A DNA stretch of 64,000 bases. Origin: Schaalia turicensis ACS-279-V-Col4. Its GTDB lineage: Bacteria; Actinomycetota; Actinomycetes; Actinomycetales; Actinomycetaceae. The notes beneath the pieces are model-generated. The model had not been told where the DNA came from, did no database searches, and was given only the letters and a program-made list of their open reading frames with translations. The position numbers and the translations under genes were made by a program. Shown one piece after another: positions 1-8,213 of this stretch (the first letter of the stretch is position 1; each line of letters starts with the position of its first letter). Location: positions 257,003 through 321,002 of the forward strand of contig NZ_JH815208.1 in the NCBI RefSeq assembly GCF_000296505.1. Direction: 5' to 3'.

Positions 1-95
1 ACTTCGGATATTGACAAAAGCGTGGAAGGTGCACCGCTGCACCACGGTAGTAGGCCAGATGTTCTTGCGCGCCTTCTCAAACCCGCTTCCCCCAT
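1..95 (-). mobile_element. Truncated IS1249-family fragment
   Basis: Bases 1-95 are identical to 6797-6891, which lie inside the transposase of the IS1249-family element further right, in the same orientation. The element is already inside its transposase at base 1 and homology stops at base 95. The amino-terminal half of the transposase gene and the matching inverted repeat are therefore missing on this side. The part left of the window cannot be judged. Together with the copy at 6165-7508 it brackets the gluconate genes as a direct repeat. Confidence 0.9.
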
Positions 96-372
96 GCCCT
101 CTTTCCGGACGAGCCTCACGGTCTCGACGCTCCATCCCGGCCGCGCTCCGCAGGAAGTCGAGACCGCGGCGCGGCGGGTGCGGCGTCTGGAATCCTTCGA
201 CATCGGGATCGAGGCCGGACAGGCGCGCGTCACCTTGCGCTTCACCGCTGAGGACGAGGACGAGGCGCGTCTTGCCCACGCCGAGTTCCTTCACGCGGTG
301 CAGGAGGTCGTCGATGTCCCCTGCGCGCACCTCGCACAGGTGGTGCGAGGGCGGAGCGTTCCGTTCGAATAA
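94..372 (+). CDS. Small hypothetical protein (92 aa)
   Basis: I do not recognise this protein. The ATG at 94 lies at the junction where IS homology ends, so the start may be an accident of the insertion and the native amino end may be lost. The chain has an alternating strand/helix pattern with an acidic middle (TAEDEDEAR) and ends VVRGRSVPFE. It converges on gnd, with 30 bases between the two stops. GC content and third-position bias match the gluconate genes next door, which supports coding. Confidence 0.45.
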   Translation: MPSFRTSLTVSTLHPGRAPQEVETAARRVRRLESFDIGIEAGQARVTLRFTAEDEDEARLAHAEFLHAVQEVVDVPCAHLAQVVRGRSVPFE

Positions 373-402
373 GGGGAGCGCCCCGCCCGGGCGCCGAGGG
401 GG

Positions 403-1869
403 TCACTTTTGACGGACTTCGGGGCGCCTTTCTTCAGCCCACAGGACGTGGTGGGTCGTGCCGGGGTCGTCGATGCGCCGGTAGCCGTGCGCGCCGAAGA
501 AATCGCGCTGCCCCTGAATGAGGGCAGCCGGAAGGCGCTCGGACCTCAACGAATCGATGTAGGCCAGACCTGAGGCGAACACGGGGGCGGGCACGCCCGC
601 GAGAATCGCGTCGGCGGCGAGCCTGCGCCATGCGGGGAGTGCCTTCTCAAGCGCCGAGGCGAATGCGGGAGCGGTGAGCAGAGAGGGCAAGGCGGGTTCG
701 TCCTCGTATGCGGAGGCGATGTCGTCGAGGAAGTGGGCGCGAATGATGCAGCCTCCCCGCCAGATCCTCGCGATCTGTGCGAGGTTGATGTTCCAGCCGT
801 TGAGTTCGGAGGCCGTTGCGATCTCATGGAAGCCCTGAGCGTAGGCGGCGATCTTGGCGCCGTACAGGGCCATGCGCACGGATTCGACAAAGGCCGCACG
901 GCTGGCGGGAGTCCGTTCGGCGGTTCCCGGGGTGATGTCCGCATTGCGAAGGGCGGTGCGCTGGGCGATCGCCGAGGAGGCGGAGCGGGCGAAGGTCGCT
1001 TCGGCGATCGCTGGCACCGGGACGCCGTGGTCGAGCGCGGTTTGCGAGGACCAGACGCCGGTGCCCTTCTGACCGGCTTGATCGACGATGACGTCGATGA
1101 GGGGCCGGCCGGTCCTCGAATCGACCTGATCCAAGACCTCGGCGGTGATGTCGATGAGGTAGGAGTCGAGTTCGGTACGCCTCCAGCTTCGGAAGACTTC
1201 GGCGATCTCATCGATGCTGAGGCCTCCGATACGACGGAGGAGATCGTATGCCTCGGCGATCACCTGCATGTCGGCGTATTCGATGCCGTTGTGCACCATC
1301 TTGACGAAGTGCCCGGCTCCGTCGGGGCCGACGTGGGCGCAGCAGGGGCGGCCGTCGACTTGGGCGGCGATGTCTTCGAGGAGGGGGCCGATCCGCGTGT
1401 AGGACTCGTCGGCTCCTCCGGGCATGAGCGAAGGCCCCTCCAGGGCGCCCTCCTCCCCTCCGGACACCCCCATCCCGACGAAGTGGATCCCTTCAGTCCG
1501 TAAAGCTTTCTCGCGGCGGATCGTGTCGGGATAGAAGGCGTTGCCCCCGTCAATGATGATGTCGCCGGGGGAGAGGACGGATCTGAGCTGGTTGACGACG
1601 GATTCCGTCGCGGCGCCGGCGGGGACCATCACGAGAACGACCCTCGGGGTCTTGAGGGAGGCAGTGAAGCCTTCGATGTCCCGAGCGGGACGGAAGAGCC
1701 CCTCGTGGGAGTAGTCGTTGACGAAGCGCTCCGTGAGATCGGGCGTGTAGTTGAAGAGGGCGACCTCGTGGCCGTGATGGGCCAGGTTGCGGGCGAGGCT
1801 CGTCCCCATGACGCCGAGTCCGTAAACGCCGATGTCGGCGCGGGGGAGGCGGTTTGGTGCGGTGGTCAT
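403..1869 (-). CDS. gnd: 6-phosphogluconate dehydrogenase (decarboxylating)
   Basis: Oxidises and decarboxylates 6-phosphogluconate to ribulose 5-phosphate with NAD(P)+, a cytosolic step of the pentose phosphate pathway. The 488-residue length fits the long bacterial form (about 470-490). An amino-terminal Rossmann fingerprint GLGVMGTSLARNL is visible. It is followed by IIDGGNAFYPDT, the substrate-binding VGMGVSGGEEGA, and KMVHNGIEY with the catalytic lysine. Helix-rich sequence continues to KGTGVWSSQ and the carboxyl tail. It lies beside gntR, gntK and gntP, so the cluster would convert imported gluconate to ribulose 5-phosphate. The start ATG at 1869 is 76 bases downstream of the gntR stop, so the two may be cotranscribed. 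Whether this is the only gnd of the genome cannot be seen. Confidence 0.95.
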   Translation of the reverse strand: MTTAPNRLPRADIGVYGLGVMGTSLARNLAHHGHEVALFNYTPDLTERFVNDYSHEGLFRPARDIEGFTASLKTPRVVLVMVPAGAATESVVNQLRSVLSPGDIIIDGGNAFYPDTIRREKALRTEGIHFVGMGVSGGEEGALEGPSLMPGGADESYTRIGPLLEDIAAQVDGRPCCAHVGPDGAGHFVKMVHNGIEYADMQVIAEAYDLLRRIGGLSIDEIAEVFRSWRRTELDSYLIDITAEVLDQVDSRTGRPLIDVIVDQAGQKGTGVWSSQTALDHGVPVPAIAEATFARSASSAIAQRTALRNADITPGTAERTPASRAAFVESVRMALYGAKIAAYAQGFHEIATASELNGWNINLAQIARIWRGGCIIRAHFLDDIASAYEDEPALPSLLTAPAFASALEKALPAWRRLAADAILAGVPAPVFASGLAYIDSLRSERLPAALIQGQRDFFGAHGYRRIDDPGTTHHVLWAEERRPEVRQK

Positions 1870-1945
1870 GTCTTGCCTTTCCGTCCGCCGCCGCGATGCG
1901 CGGGCGGCGGACTCCTCACCGGGGCATCGATGCTGGGGTGAGGGG

Positions 1946-2692
1946 TCAGTCCGTGGTGAGGAACCCGCGCAGCCCTTTTTCGAGGAGGGCTTCGCGGACT
2001 TCGGCGACGAGGGCGCGCATCGCGTCTTCGGCTGCTTCGGAGGAACCGGTGGCGATGGCGCGCGCGACCTCGTCGTGGAGGTCGAGGGCGATCGGCTCGG
2101 GGTGGGCGGGGTAGAGGCCGAGGCGCGTGCGCCCGGCCAGGACCTCGGCGACGAGCTCCCTCAGCGCGTAGAAGGTGTCGTTGTGGCTTGCGGCGAGGAT
2201 TGCCGAATGAAGCTTGATGTCGGTGGCGAGAAAATCGGTGAGGTCGTCCTTCGCGCCCTCGGCCCGCAATCGTGCGGCGAGTTCGAGGATCCGGGTGCGT
2301 TCGCTCTCGGTGGCCCGGCGCGCGGCCGCAGCCGCTGCGACCGGTTCGATGGCGGCGCGCATCTCGTTGAGGGCGCCGAGTTTGGGCCCTCGTGGATCGG
2401 CATCGAGCTGCCAGCGGATCAGGGTCGGTGAGAGCGCATCCCACTCGGACGCGGGGCGGATCAGGATCCCTGCGCGTCTGCGGGATTCGACGAGCCCCAT
2501 GGATTCGAGCGACTTCACGCACTCGCGGGCGATGCTGCGTGAGACCCCGAACTCCGTCTGGATCCATTCGAGTGTGAGCGTGCCGCCGATCGGTAGATCG
2601 CCTGCGGCGATCCTGCGTCCGAGCGCCTCGAAAACATCACTGTGGAGCGAGGGGGACACGTTGAGCTCCTTTTGTTGAGGCTTCTGCGCCAA
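1946..2692 (-). CDS. gntR: GntR-family (FadR/FCD subfamily) regulator of the gluconate cluster
   Basis: A 248-residue DNA-binding regulator. Residues about 15-80 form the GntR winged helix (DVFEALGRRIAAGDLP, then FGVSRSIARECVKSLESMGL). Residues about 100-235 form an all-helical FCD effector domain with the usual spaced Asp/His residues (DFLATDIKLH). In Actinobacteria such regulators next to gntK/gntP commonly repress gluconate uptake and respond to gluconate or 6-phosphogluconate; that role is inferred from position here. It is divergent from gntK/gntP, with about 108 bases holding inverted and direct repeats between them. The assignment to the subfamily is firm; the ligand is not shown. Confidence 0.88.
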   Translation of the reverse strand: MAQKPQQKELNVSPSLHSDVFEALGRRIAAGDLPIGGTLTLEWIQTEFGVSRSIARECVKSLESMGLVESRRRAGILIRPASEWDALSPTLIRWQLDADPRGPKLGALNEMRAAIEPVAAAAAARRATESERTRILELAARLRAEGAKDDLTDFLATDIKLHSAILAASHNDTFYALRELVAEVLAGRTRLGLYPAHPEPIALDLHDEVARAIATGSSEAAEDAMRALVAEVREALLEKGLRGFLTTD

Positions 2693-2734
2693 TCATTATA
2701 GGTCTGTGATCTATGGGACTTTCCTCCTTCTTGA

Positions 2735-2796
2735 AATGTATGACGTATTCGGTACTATAAACGTACTATATGGACGAAGACGTCATATTTAGGAGG
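2735..2796. promoter_or_regulatory. Divergent gntR / gntKP control region
   Basis: The AT-rich gap between gntR and gntK contains GTACTATA at 2752-2759 and again at 2763-2770. An outer inverted pair TATGACGT (2739-2746) and ACGTCATA (2780-2787) flanks both. The ribosome-binding site AGGAGG at 2791-2796 decides the GTG start of gntK at 2801. The repeats are plausible GntR operators by position; no binding data can be claimed. Confidence 0.55.
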
Positions 2797-2800
2797 AGTC

Positions 2801-3343
2801 GTGGACGACACTCGCGAATCATCGCTGACCCACCTCGTCGTGATGGGCGTTGCCGGCAGCGGAAAGACGACCGCCGCAGCTTCACTGGCCGCTCTGACAT
2901 CGTGGCCCCTCGCCGAAGCCGACGACTTCCACCCCGAAGCGAACATCGTCAAGATGTCTGCGGGCACCCCCCTCAGCGACGAAGACCGTTGGCCCTGGCT
3001 CAGGAGCCTGCGCGATTGGATGAGCGGGCAAGTGGACAAGCAGAGCTGCTCCATCGTCACCTGCTCGGCCCTCAAACGCGTCTACCGCGATCTCCTTTCC
3101 GAAGCGAAGGGTCGCGTGCTCTTCGTCCACCTTGTTGCAGAACAGGAGGCCCTGCGCGAACGCATGGAACAGCGTGAAGGGCACTTCATGCCCCCGCAGC
3201 TCCTCCCCTCCCAGTTCGCGACCCTCGAGCCCCTCAAGCCCGACGAGGACGGCATCGTCATCGAATCGCGCGAAACCCCGGAACAGACCCTCGCCGCCGT
3301 ACTCGACGCACTTGAGAGCGCGGGCGTCGCCATCGCCCGCTGA
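2801..3343 (+). CDS. gntK: Gluconokinase
   Basis: Phosphorylates D-gluconate with ATP to 6-phosphogluconate, feeding gnd. The 180 residues fit the short P-loop gluconokinase family (about 165-185). Walker A is MGVAGSGKTTAAASL near residue 15, followed by ADDFHPEANIVKMSAGTPLSDEDRWPWL-type substrate-site sequence (residues about 40-67). VTCSALKRVYRDLL lies near residue 85, and a lid region with EGHFMP near residue 127. The GTG start at 2801 is chosen because AGGAGG sits 4 bases upstream. gntP follows after 42 bases, so the two form an operon, divergent from gntR. Confidence 0.95.
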   Translation: MDDTRESSLTHLVVMGVAGSGKTTAAASLAALTSWPLAEADDFHPEANIVKMSAGTPLSDEDRWPWLRSLRDWMSGQVDKQSCSIVTCSALKRVYRDLLSEAKGRVLFVHLVAEQEALRERMEQREGHFMPPQLLPSQFATLEPLKPDEDGIVIESRETPEQTLAAVLDALESAGVAIAR

Positions 3344-3385
3344 TCACCATTCGCACAGGATCATCACTTTCCAATGGAGGAATTC

Positions 3386-4786
3386 ATGATGTCACCCCTT
3401 CTCGGAGCAGCCGCCAAGGCAGTCGTGCACTCCGACAATGAACTGCAGCTCGTCGGCGCAGCCCTCGCAGGCATCACGACGATCATCGTCCTAATCGTCT
3501 GGAAGAAGGTCCACCCCTTCCTGGCCCTGACGCTCGGCTCGGCCGTCCTCGCCCTCGTCGCAGGCATCCCCTTGACCGACACCTTCACATCCTTCTCGAC
3601 GGGCCTCGGCTCGACCGTCGGAGGCGTCGGCACCCTCATCGCCTTCGGCGCGATCATCGGCAAACTCCTCATCGAATCCGGCGGCGCCGATCGTATCGTC
3701 GACACGATCCTCGACAAGACCCCCGTCTCCCGACTTCCCTGGGCGATGGCGCTCATCGCCTTCGTCGTCGGCATCCCCCTCTTCTTCGAAGTCGGCATCG
3801 TTCTGCTCATCCCGGTGGTCATGCTCGTCGCACGCAGGGCCGAGCAACCGCTGATCCTCGTGGGCGTGCCCGCGCTCGCCGGCCTGTCCGCCCTGCACGG
3901 CCTCGTACCGCCTCACCCCGGCCCGCTCATCGCGATCGACGCCCTCGGTGCCGACCTCGGCATCACACTCGGCCTCGGCCTCCTCCTCGCCATCCCGACC
4001 GTCATCATCGCAGGGCCCATCGCCGCCCGCGTCATGGCCCGGTGGGTTCCGATCGAGGCCCCGGCCCCTCTCGGCGGCGAATCGACCATCACCGAGCCGC
4101 AGAAGCGCCCCTCGTTCGCCATCTCGATCTTCGTCGTCCTCCTCCCCGTTCTCCTCATGCTCGGCCGCACCCTCGTGGAGACTCTGATGGGCTCCGCCAA
4201 GGAGACGCTGCTCTACACCTGCGCGGAGTTCCTCGGCCAGCCGATCGTCGCCCTCCTCATCACCGTGATCGTCGCGATCCTCGCCTTCGGCGTGGCGCCC
4301 GGCCGTAAGGCCGACGAGATCTCAACGATCGTCGGCGCCTCGCTCGGCCCGATCGCGGGGATCCTCCTCATCGTGGGCGCCGGCGGCGGCTTCAAACAGA
4401 CCCTCGTCGACTCCGGCATCGCCGACGTCATCGCAATCTGGATCGAACAGGCCTCCGTCCCGGCACTCATCGCCGGCTGGCTCGTCGCCGTCGCTGTTCG
4501 CCTGGCAACTGGGTCTGCGACCGTGGCGACGATTACGGCTGCAGGTATCATGGCCCCCCTCGCAGGCGCCATGCCCCCGGTCGAGGCCGGCCTCCTCGTC
4601 CTCGCCATCGGTGCCGGCTCCGTGTTCCTCTCGCACGTCAACGACGCGGGATTCTGGCTCGTCAAGGAGTACTTCGGCATGACGGTCGGCGAGACCCTCA
4701 AGACGTGGTCGCTCATGGAGACGCTCCTCTCGTTCGTCGCAGGCGTCATGGTCTTCCTCATCGGAGCGATCCTCGGGGTCCTCTGA
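3386..4786 (+). CDS. gntP: GntP-family gluconate permease
   Basis: A polytopic inner-membrane permease (about 466 residues, roughly 12-14 hydrophobic segments) that would import gluconate by proton symport. Family marks include IPLFFEVGIVLLIPV (about residue 131), GLVPPHPGPL (about 172) and GSATVATITAAGI (about 375). An in-frame ATG lies at 3374, but the Shine-Dalgarno GGAGG at 3376-3380 overlaps it and is correctly spaced for 3386, so the later ATG is preferred. The gene follows gntK and ends before a strong hairpin. Confidence 0.92.
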   Translation: MMSPLLGAAAKAVVHSDNELQLVGAALAGITTIIVLIVWKKVHPFLALTLGSAVLALVAGIPLTDTFTSFSTGLGSTVGGVGTLIAFGAIIGKLLIESGGADRIVDTILDKTPVSRLPWAMALIAFVVGIPLFFEVGIVLLIPVVMLVARRAEQPLILVGVPALAGLSALHGLVPPHPGPLIAIDALGADLGITLGLGLLLAIPTVIIAGPIAARVMARWVPIEAPAPLGGESTITEPQKRPSFAISIFVVLLPVLLMLGRTLVETLMGSAKETLLYTCAEFLGQPIVALLITVIVAILAFGVAPGRKADEISTIVGASLGPIAGILLIVGAGGGFKQTLVDSGIADVIAIWIEQASVPALIAGWLVAVAVRLATGSATVATITAAGIMAPLAGAMPPVEAGLLVLAIGAGSVFLSHVNDAGFWLVKEYFGMTVGETLKTWSLMETLLSFVAGVMVFLIGAILGVL

Positions 4787-4824
4787 TCGCGAGCCCCCGC
4801 GCGGATGCGCGCGGAAGGACAGAA

Positions 4825-4862
4825 GGCCGGGGCCGAGGGATCTGAACCCCGCGGCCCCGGCC
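4825..4862. terminator. GC-rich hairpin between convergent genes
   Basis: Perfect 11-bp arms GGCCGGGGCCG (4825-4835) and CGGCCCCGGCC (4852-4862) with a 16-base loop, between gntP (rightward) and the leftward MBL-fold pseudogene. There is no clear U-run, so it may be a weak intrinsic terminator or need Rho. Confidence 0.6.
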
Positions 4863-4908
4863 CATCCGGGTCCGAGGCCGACCCTCAGCAGGCGCAGACC
4901 CGGCCTCC

Positions 4909-6165
4909 TCATTCAGCGGAGAGGAACTCCGCGAGAACGATCCTGTGATTCGCGCGCCCGGGCATCGCCTCGAGAGTCAGCTCCTGCGCCAAGCGCACTG
5001 CGAGGGCCTCGGCGGACTCCTTCTCGCCGTGGACCGTCAGTACCTTCCGGGGCCGAGGACGCAGGGCCCCGACCCAATCGATCAACTCCGATGCGTCCGC
5101 ATGCACGGAGAACTCCTCATCCTTGACGATCCGGGCGTGCACGGCGACCTCGGTGCCGAGCATCTTCACGCAGGGGGCTCCCTCGGCCAGGGAACGGCCA
5201 CGAGTGCCGACGGCTTGGTACCCCGTGAGGACGACGCAGTTGCGCTCATCGGGGAGCATCCGGGCCAGATGATGAAGAAACGCGGCCGCCGGTGGCCATC
5301 CCCGAGGCCGAAATGATGATCGATGGGCGGGAGAAGGCGTTGAGGCTCTTCGATTCGTCAACGCTGCGCAATTCGTGAAGCTCGAGGTGGGGCAGGCGCA
5401 ATCCCCGTGCGCCCTCGCTCAGCTCCTCCGCCTGCGAACGGGCCCGATAGATCTCCAGTGATGCGAGCGCCATCGGGGAATCGACGAAAACGGGCACCCG
5501 CGGGATCCGCCCCTCGGCGCTCATCTCGTCGAGCGCCAGGAGGACGACTTCGGTCCGGTCCACGGCGAAAGCCGGGACGAGGACCGATCCTCCCGCATCG
5601 ACGGCCGACCGGATCGCCTCGGCGAAGGCTTCGTGCGCAGGGCCCTCGGGCTCGGGGTGCTCGCGGTCGCCGTAGGTCGACTCGACGAGGACGAGGTCGG
5701 CGCCCTCGGGGATCTCACGGCTGCGCAGCACGGGGTGCGTCGAACGCCCGAGGTCGCCGGAGAAGAGGATGGATCCCTCCGGGGTGGCGAGTCGGATCGA
5801 CCCGGATCCGAGGATGTGCCCCGCCCTCGTCCATCGGGCCTCCAAGCCGTCGCCGAGCTCGAGCGGACGGTCGAACTCGACCGAGCGGAACAGCGGCAGG
5901 GTGCGTTTGACGTAGCCGATCCGGTACAGGGGCTGCGCCTTCTCGTGACGTGAGAATCCGTGCGCGTTCGTGTACTCCGCATCCCGCTCCTGAAGATGGG
6001 CCGAGTCGCGCAGGACGATCTCGGCCAGCGCGAGGGTCGTGTCCGTTCCCCAAATCGCCCCCGAGAATCCGTTCTTCACCAGGCGCGGCAGGTAGCCGGT
6101 GTGGTCCATATGCGCGTGGGTGAGCAGGACGTCGGTGATCGAGGCGGGGGGACCGGGAAGTCCGG
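4909..6165 (-). pseudogene. Broken metallo-beta-lactamase-fold RNA-processing-type exonuclease
   Basis: Remnant of an MBL-fold / beta-CASP hydrolase (CPSF73-like family, usually about 450-470 residues). The metal motif LTHAHMDHTGYLP is present, then AGHILGSGSI, FSGDLG, VESTYGDREH, the beta-CASP section and ISASGMATGGR. Two lesions are visible. The amino terminus is cut off by the right-hand IS1249-family copy at 6165. Near 5290 the run encoding GGRV has one T too many, which shifts the frame; the rest (FLHHLARMLPDERN to LAEFLSAE) reads in the second frame to 4909. The missing first part is not found beyond the IS, so sequence was lost by rearrangement. It should be inactive. Confidence 0.88.
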
Positions 6166-6207
6166 GGTTATACGACAAAATGTGTGGCATTTGGGGTCCT
6201 GGTTCGT

Positions 6208-7333
6208 TTAGTCCCAGGGGTTGGTGTATGGGCTGGTGTTGTGGTGGAGGTCTTGCCAGGTGATGGCGTCTCCCCATTGGGGCAGGCTCGTTGTTTTGAT
6301 CTCTGCGGGGTGGATAGTTTGATAGGCGGCTTCAATGTCAGCATCTGTTGGCATCGTTTTGAGGATTTGAGCTGGTGGTAGTGGGTGCTCAGTGTGCATG
6401 TAGCACCACCAGAAAATTGCTTTGATCCGCCTAGTAAGGCTCAGACCACGGTGATCGGGCAGCATCTGACGAAGAGGGGCATTTGTCGCCCCCTCAATGC
6501 GGTTGGTCATTGCAGGCATGGGCCGATCCCAACTGGGGTCAAGGAAAGCAAACAAAGTGCCCGTGCTGATCAGACGGTTAAGAGTGCGACGGGCTTACCA
6601 GCCGAGCATGCGTGGGAACCCAGCCCCCATCTGGAGTGAGCGTGCGTTGGGCAAGGAAGTCCTCCCACCGTTGAGCCCACCCAATGTAGGCTGCGAGCCA
6701 CTCTGAGGCCTCAGGCGCGGTTTTCGTCCGAATCAGGCTCTTACCTAGAGCGTAGAGCTCTTGACTGGCCTGTAGTCGCGGGCGAGTGGTGGTGGCACTT
6801 CGGATATTGACAAAAGCGTGGAAGGTGCACCGCTGCACCACGGTAGTAGGCCAGATGTTCTTGCGCGCCTTCTCAAACCCGCTTCCCCCATCAGTGACCA
6901 CCAACAAGGGCGGGGCGATACGGCTCATTAACGCTTCCCACGCGCTTGCTTTCTCCGCTCTTGCCGCATACCAGCCCAACACATACTCATCGCTTCAGGC
7001 AATCAGAACAACAGCTTTGCGCCCTAGATGGATGCCATCAACGTAGATGACGTCATGGACCTGGTCAATGATGGGTGGCAAGGCCCAATAGCTCCACAAC
7101 GCCTGGCAACGCCTCTGGAAGGATCTGCCCTCACCGGGAAGCTCTTTGAGGGTTGTCCCTGACAACAGCCAGTTAAGGAACGCTGATAAGTCTTTAGCTC
7201 CCGAGTCGATACGTTGCACCATCGAGGAATTACACCCCCGACACCTCCACCTGACTCGTCCAGCAGACGTTCTTCCATTGCGATTCATTGACTGGGCGCA
7301 CACAGGGCAAACGGGAGCTCTCATATCTCCCAA
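6208..7333 (-). pseudogene. IS1249-family transposase, inactivated
   Basis: The transposase starts at 7333 with a zinc-ribbon-like section (CPVCAQSMNRNGRTSAGR then WRCRGC). The DDE core follows with IYVDGIHLGRKAVVLIA, VVTDGGSGFEKAR, and WPTTVVQRCTFHAFVN. A TGA at 6995-6997 interrupts the frame just after KAVVLIA, where I would expect a cysteine codon; the same frame then continues. Near 6580 a one-base loss shifts the frame, and the last part (FAFLDPSWDRPMPAMTNR to TSPYTNPWD) reads in another frame to 6208. The protein cannot be made in full. Confidence 0.88.
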
Positions 7334-7368
7334 GCAAACACATCAACTTAAAACCCGACTTTTCCGCT

Positions 7369-7499
7369 CCAAAACAACGAAAAGTCACCAAAAATGCCAC
7401 ACATTTTGTCCAACCTCCAAGTTGCCCCACACCAACTTCAACACAGACTTTCCCGCACCAAAACAACGAAAAGTCACCAAAAATGCCACACATTTTGTC
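7369..7499. repeat. 42-bp direct repeat of the IS right end
   Basis: The 42 bases at 7369-7410 recur identically at 7458-7499, 89 bases apart. They include most of the terminal inverted repeat up to ATTTTGTC, and flanking bases are partly alike. The IS therefore has a second, internal copy of its right end, which could serve as an alternative end or mark an old one-ended event. Confidence 0.85.
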
Positions 7500-7508
7500 G
7501 TATAACCC

Positions 7509-7805
7509 AAACCATCAGCCTCTATCGGCAACCAGATACTCACTGGTGCAACCACACATAAACAACGTAGCTTAGATACCACGAGGGGCTAGGCCTTACG
7601 GCCTAGCCCCTCGTGGTATCCCATCAACACAGTCAAGTCTTCGAATAGCGCCCTTTCCGTCAGTTACGAAGCGTCCATTTTCTTCGCATCTGCTTTCCTC
7701 TTGATGTCTACAACAGTAACGAGCTCTCCTTGAGAAACCATTGAGTCTTCCTTAAAGTTCTCTGGGAGTTTTTGTTCCCTTCAAACATCAGTTCTCACGT
7801 TCACC
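7509..7805. other. Gene-free gap between IS and tad cluster
   Basis: I see no convincing gene here. The only clear structure is the long hairpin at 7575-7620. The rest is AT-richer and matches neither the IS nor the MBL-fold gene, so the lost part of that gene is not present on this side. Confidence 0.6.
7575..7620. terminator. Very long perfect hairpin (21-bp arms)
   Basis: A perfect inverted repeat: left arm 7575-7595 (GATACCACGAGG...), loop TTAC 7596-7599, right arm 7600-7620. It lies about 185 bases downstream of the last tad gene (minus strand). No T-run follows the right arm on the plus strand. It may act as a terminator or as a transcribed structured element. Confidence 0.6.
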
Positions 7806-8213
7806 TCACTCGTTCACAGGCCCACCACGCGCACGGGAACGTAGCGTCACCGGAATATTCATGACAACAACCGACTGTCTGACAACAATTCGGGTATCCG
7901 ACTCGACCACTTCGCAACTCTCGAGATCCGCATCATTACGAGCCACCACGTCGCCCGCCAGCTCACACGGTCTGGACCCCACGTCTTCCCACTGCGCAGT
8001 CGCCGACGCATCCGCACCCGCGAGCGCTCCAAGGTCGGCGATCGCATTCAGACGAGCTTTCGCCGAATAGAGTGCACCGGCGAACACAATGACCAGCAGG
8101 CAGATCAACACCAGCGCACAGATAGCGGTAACGAGGATCGTGCCCGAGCCCTCTTCCTTTTCCATCGCTCGTCTACAAGGTTGCCGATTAGGCGGTGTAG
8201 TGCACGTTCTCAT
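7806..8213 (-). CDS. TadE-like / Rv3654c-type helicase-secretion neighbourhood protein
   Basis: A small exported protein, last gene of the tad operon. One hydrophobic segment follows a short basic-acidic stretch (EEGSGTILVTAICALVLICLL). Then comes an extracellular part with two cysteines (RPCELAGDVV and LESCEVV), as in actinobacterial Rv3654c-like proteins, which are thought to be minor pseudopilins. The ATG at 8213 overlaps the preceding stop as ATGA, so translational coupling favours it. A later ATG at 8165 (MEKEEGS) is also possible. Confidence 0.7.
   Translation of the reverse strand: MRTCTTPPNRQPCRRAMEKEEGSGTILVTAICALVLICLLVIVFAGALYSAKARLNAIADLGALAGADASATAQWEDVGSRPCELAGDVVARNDADLESCEVVESDTRIVVRQSVVVMNIPVTLRSRARGGPVNE

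Larger units (their letters stand above)
6165..7508 (-). mobile_element. IS1249-family insertion sequence with degenerate transposase
   Basis: An element of 1344 bp bounded by a perfect 28-bp inverted repeat (6165-6192 and 7481-7508). It contains a minus-strand transposase reading frame broken by a stop codon and a frameshift. The flanks (AAGTCCG on the left, AAACCATC on the right) show no target duplication, so this junction came from recombination or deletion, not simple insertion. The left side joins inside the MBL-fold gene and the right side joins unrelated chromosome. Confidence 0.9.

Noticed and set aside
733..1503. 256-residue plus-strand frame opposite gnd
   Set aside because: GC-driven antisense shadow of a clear 6-phosphogluconate dehydrogenase.
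6995..6997. TGA in the IS1249 transposase as a selenocysteine codon
   Set aside because: A second lesion (frameshift near 6580) shows that the gene is decaying, and no selenocysteine insertion structure is evident.
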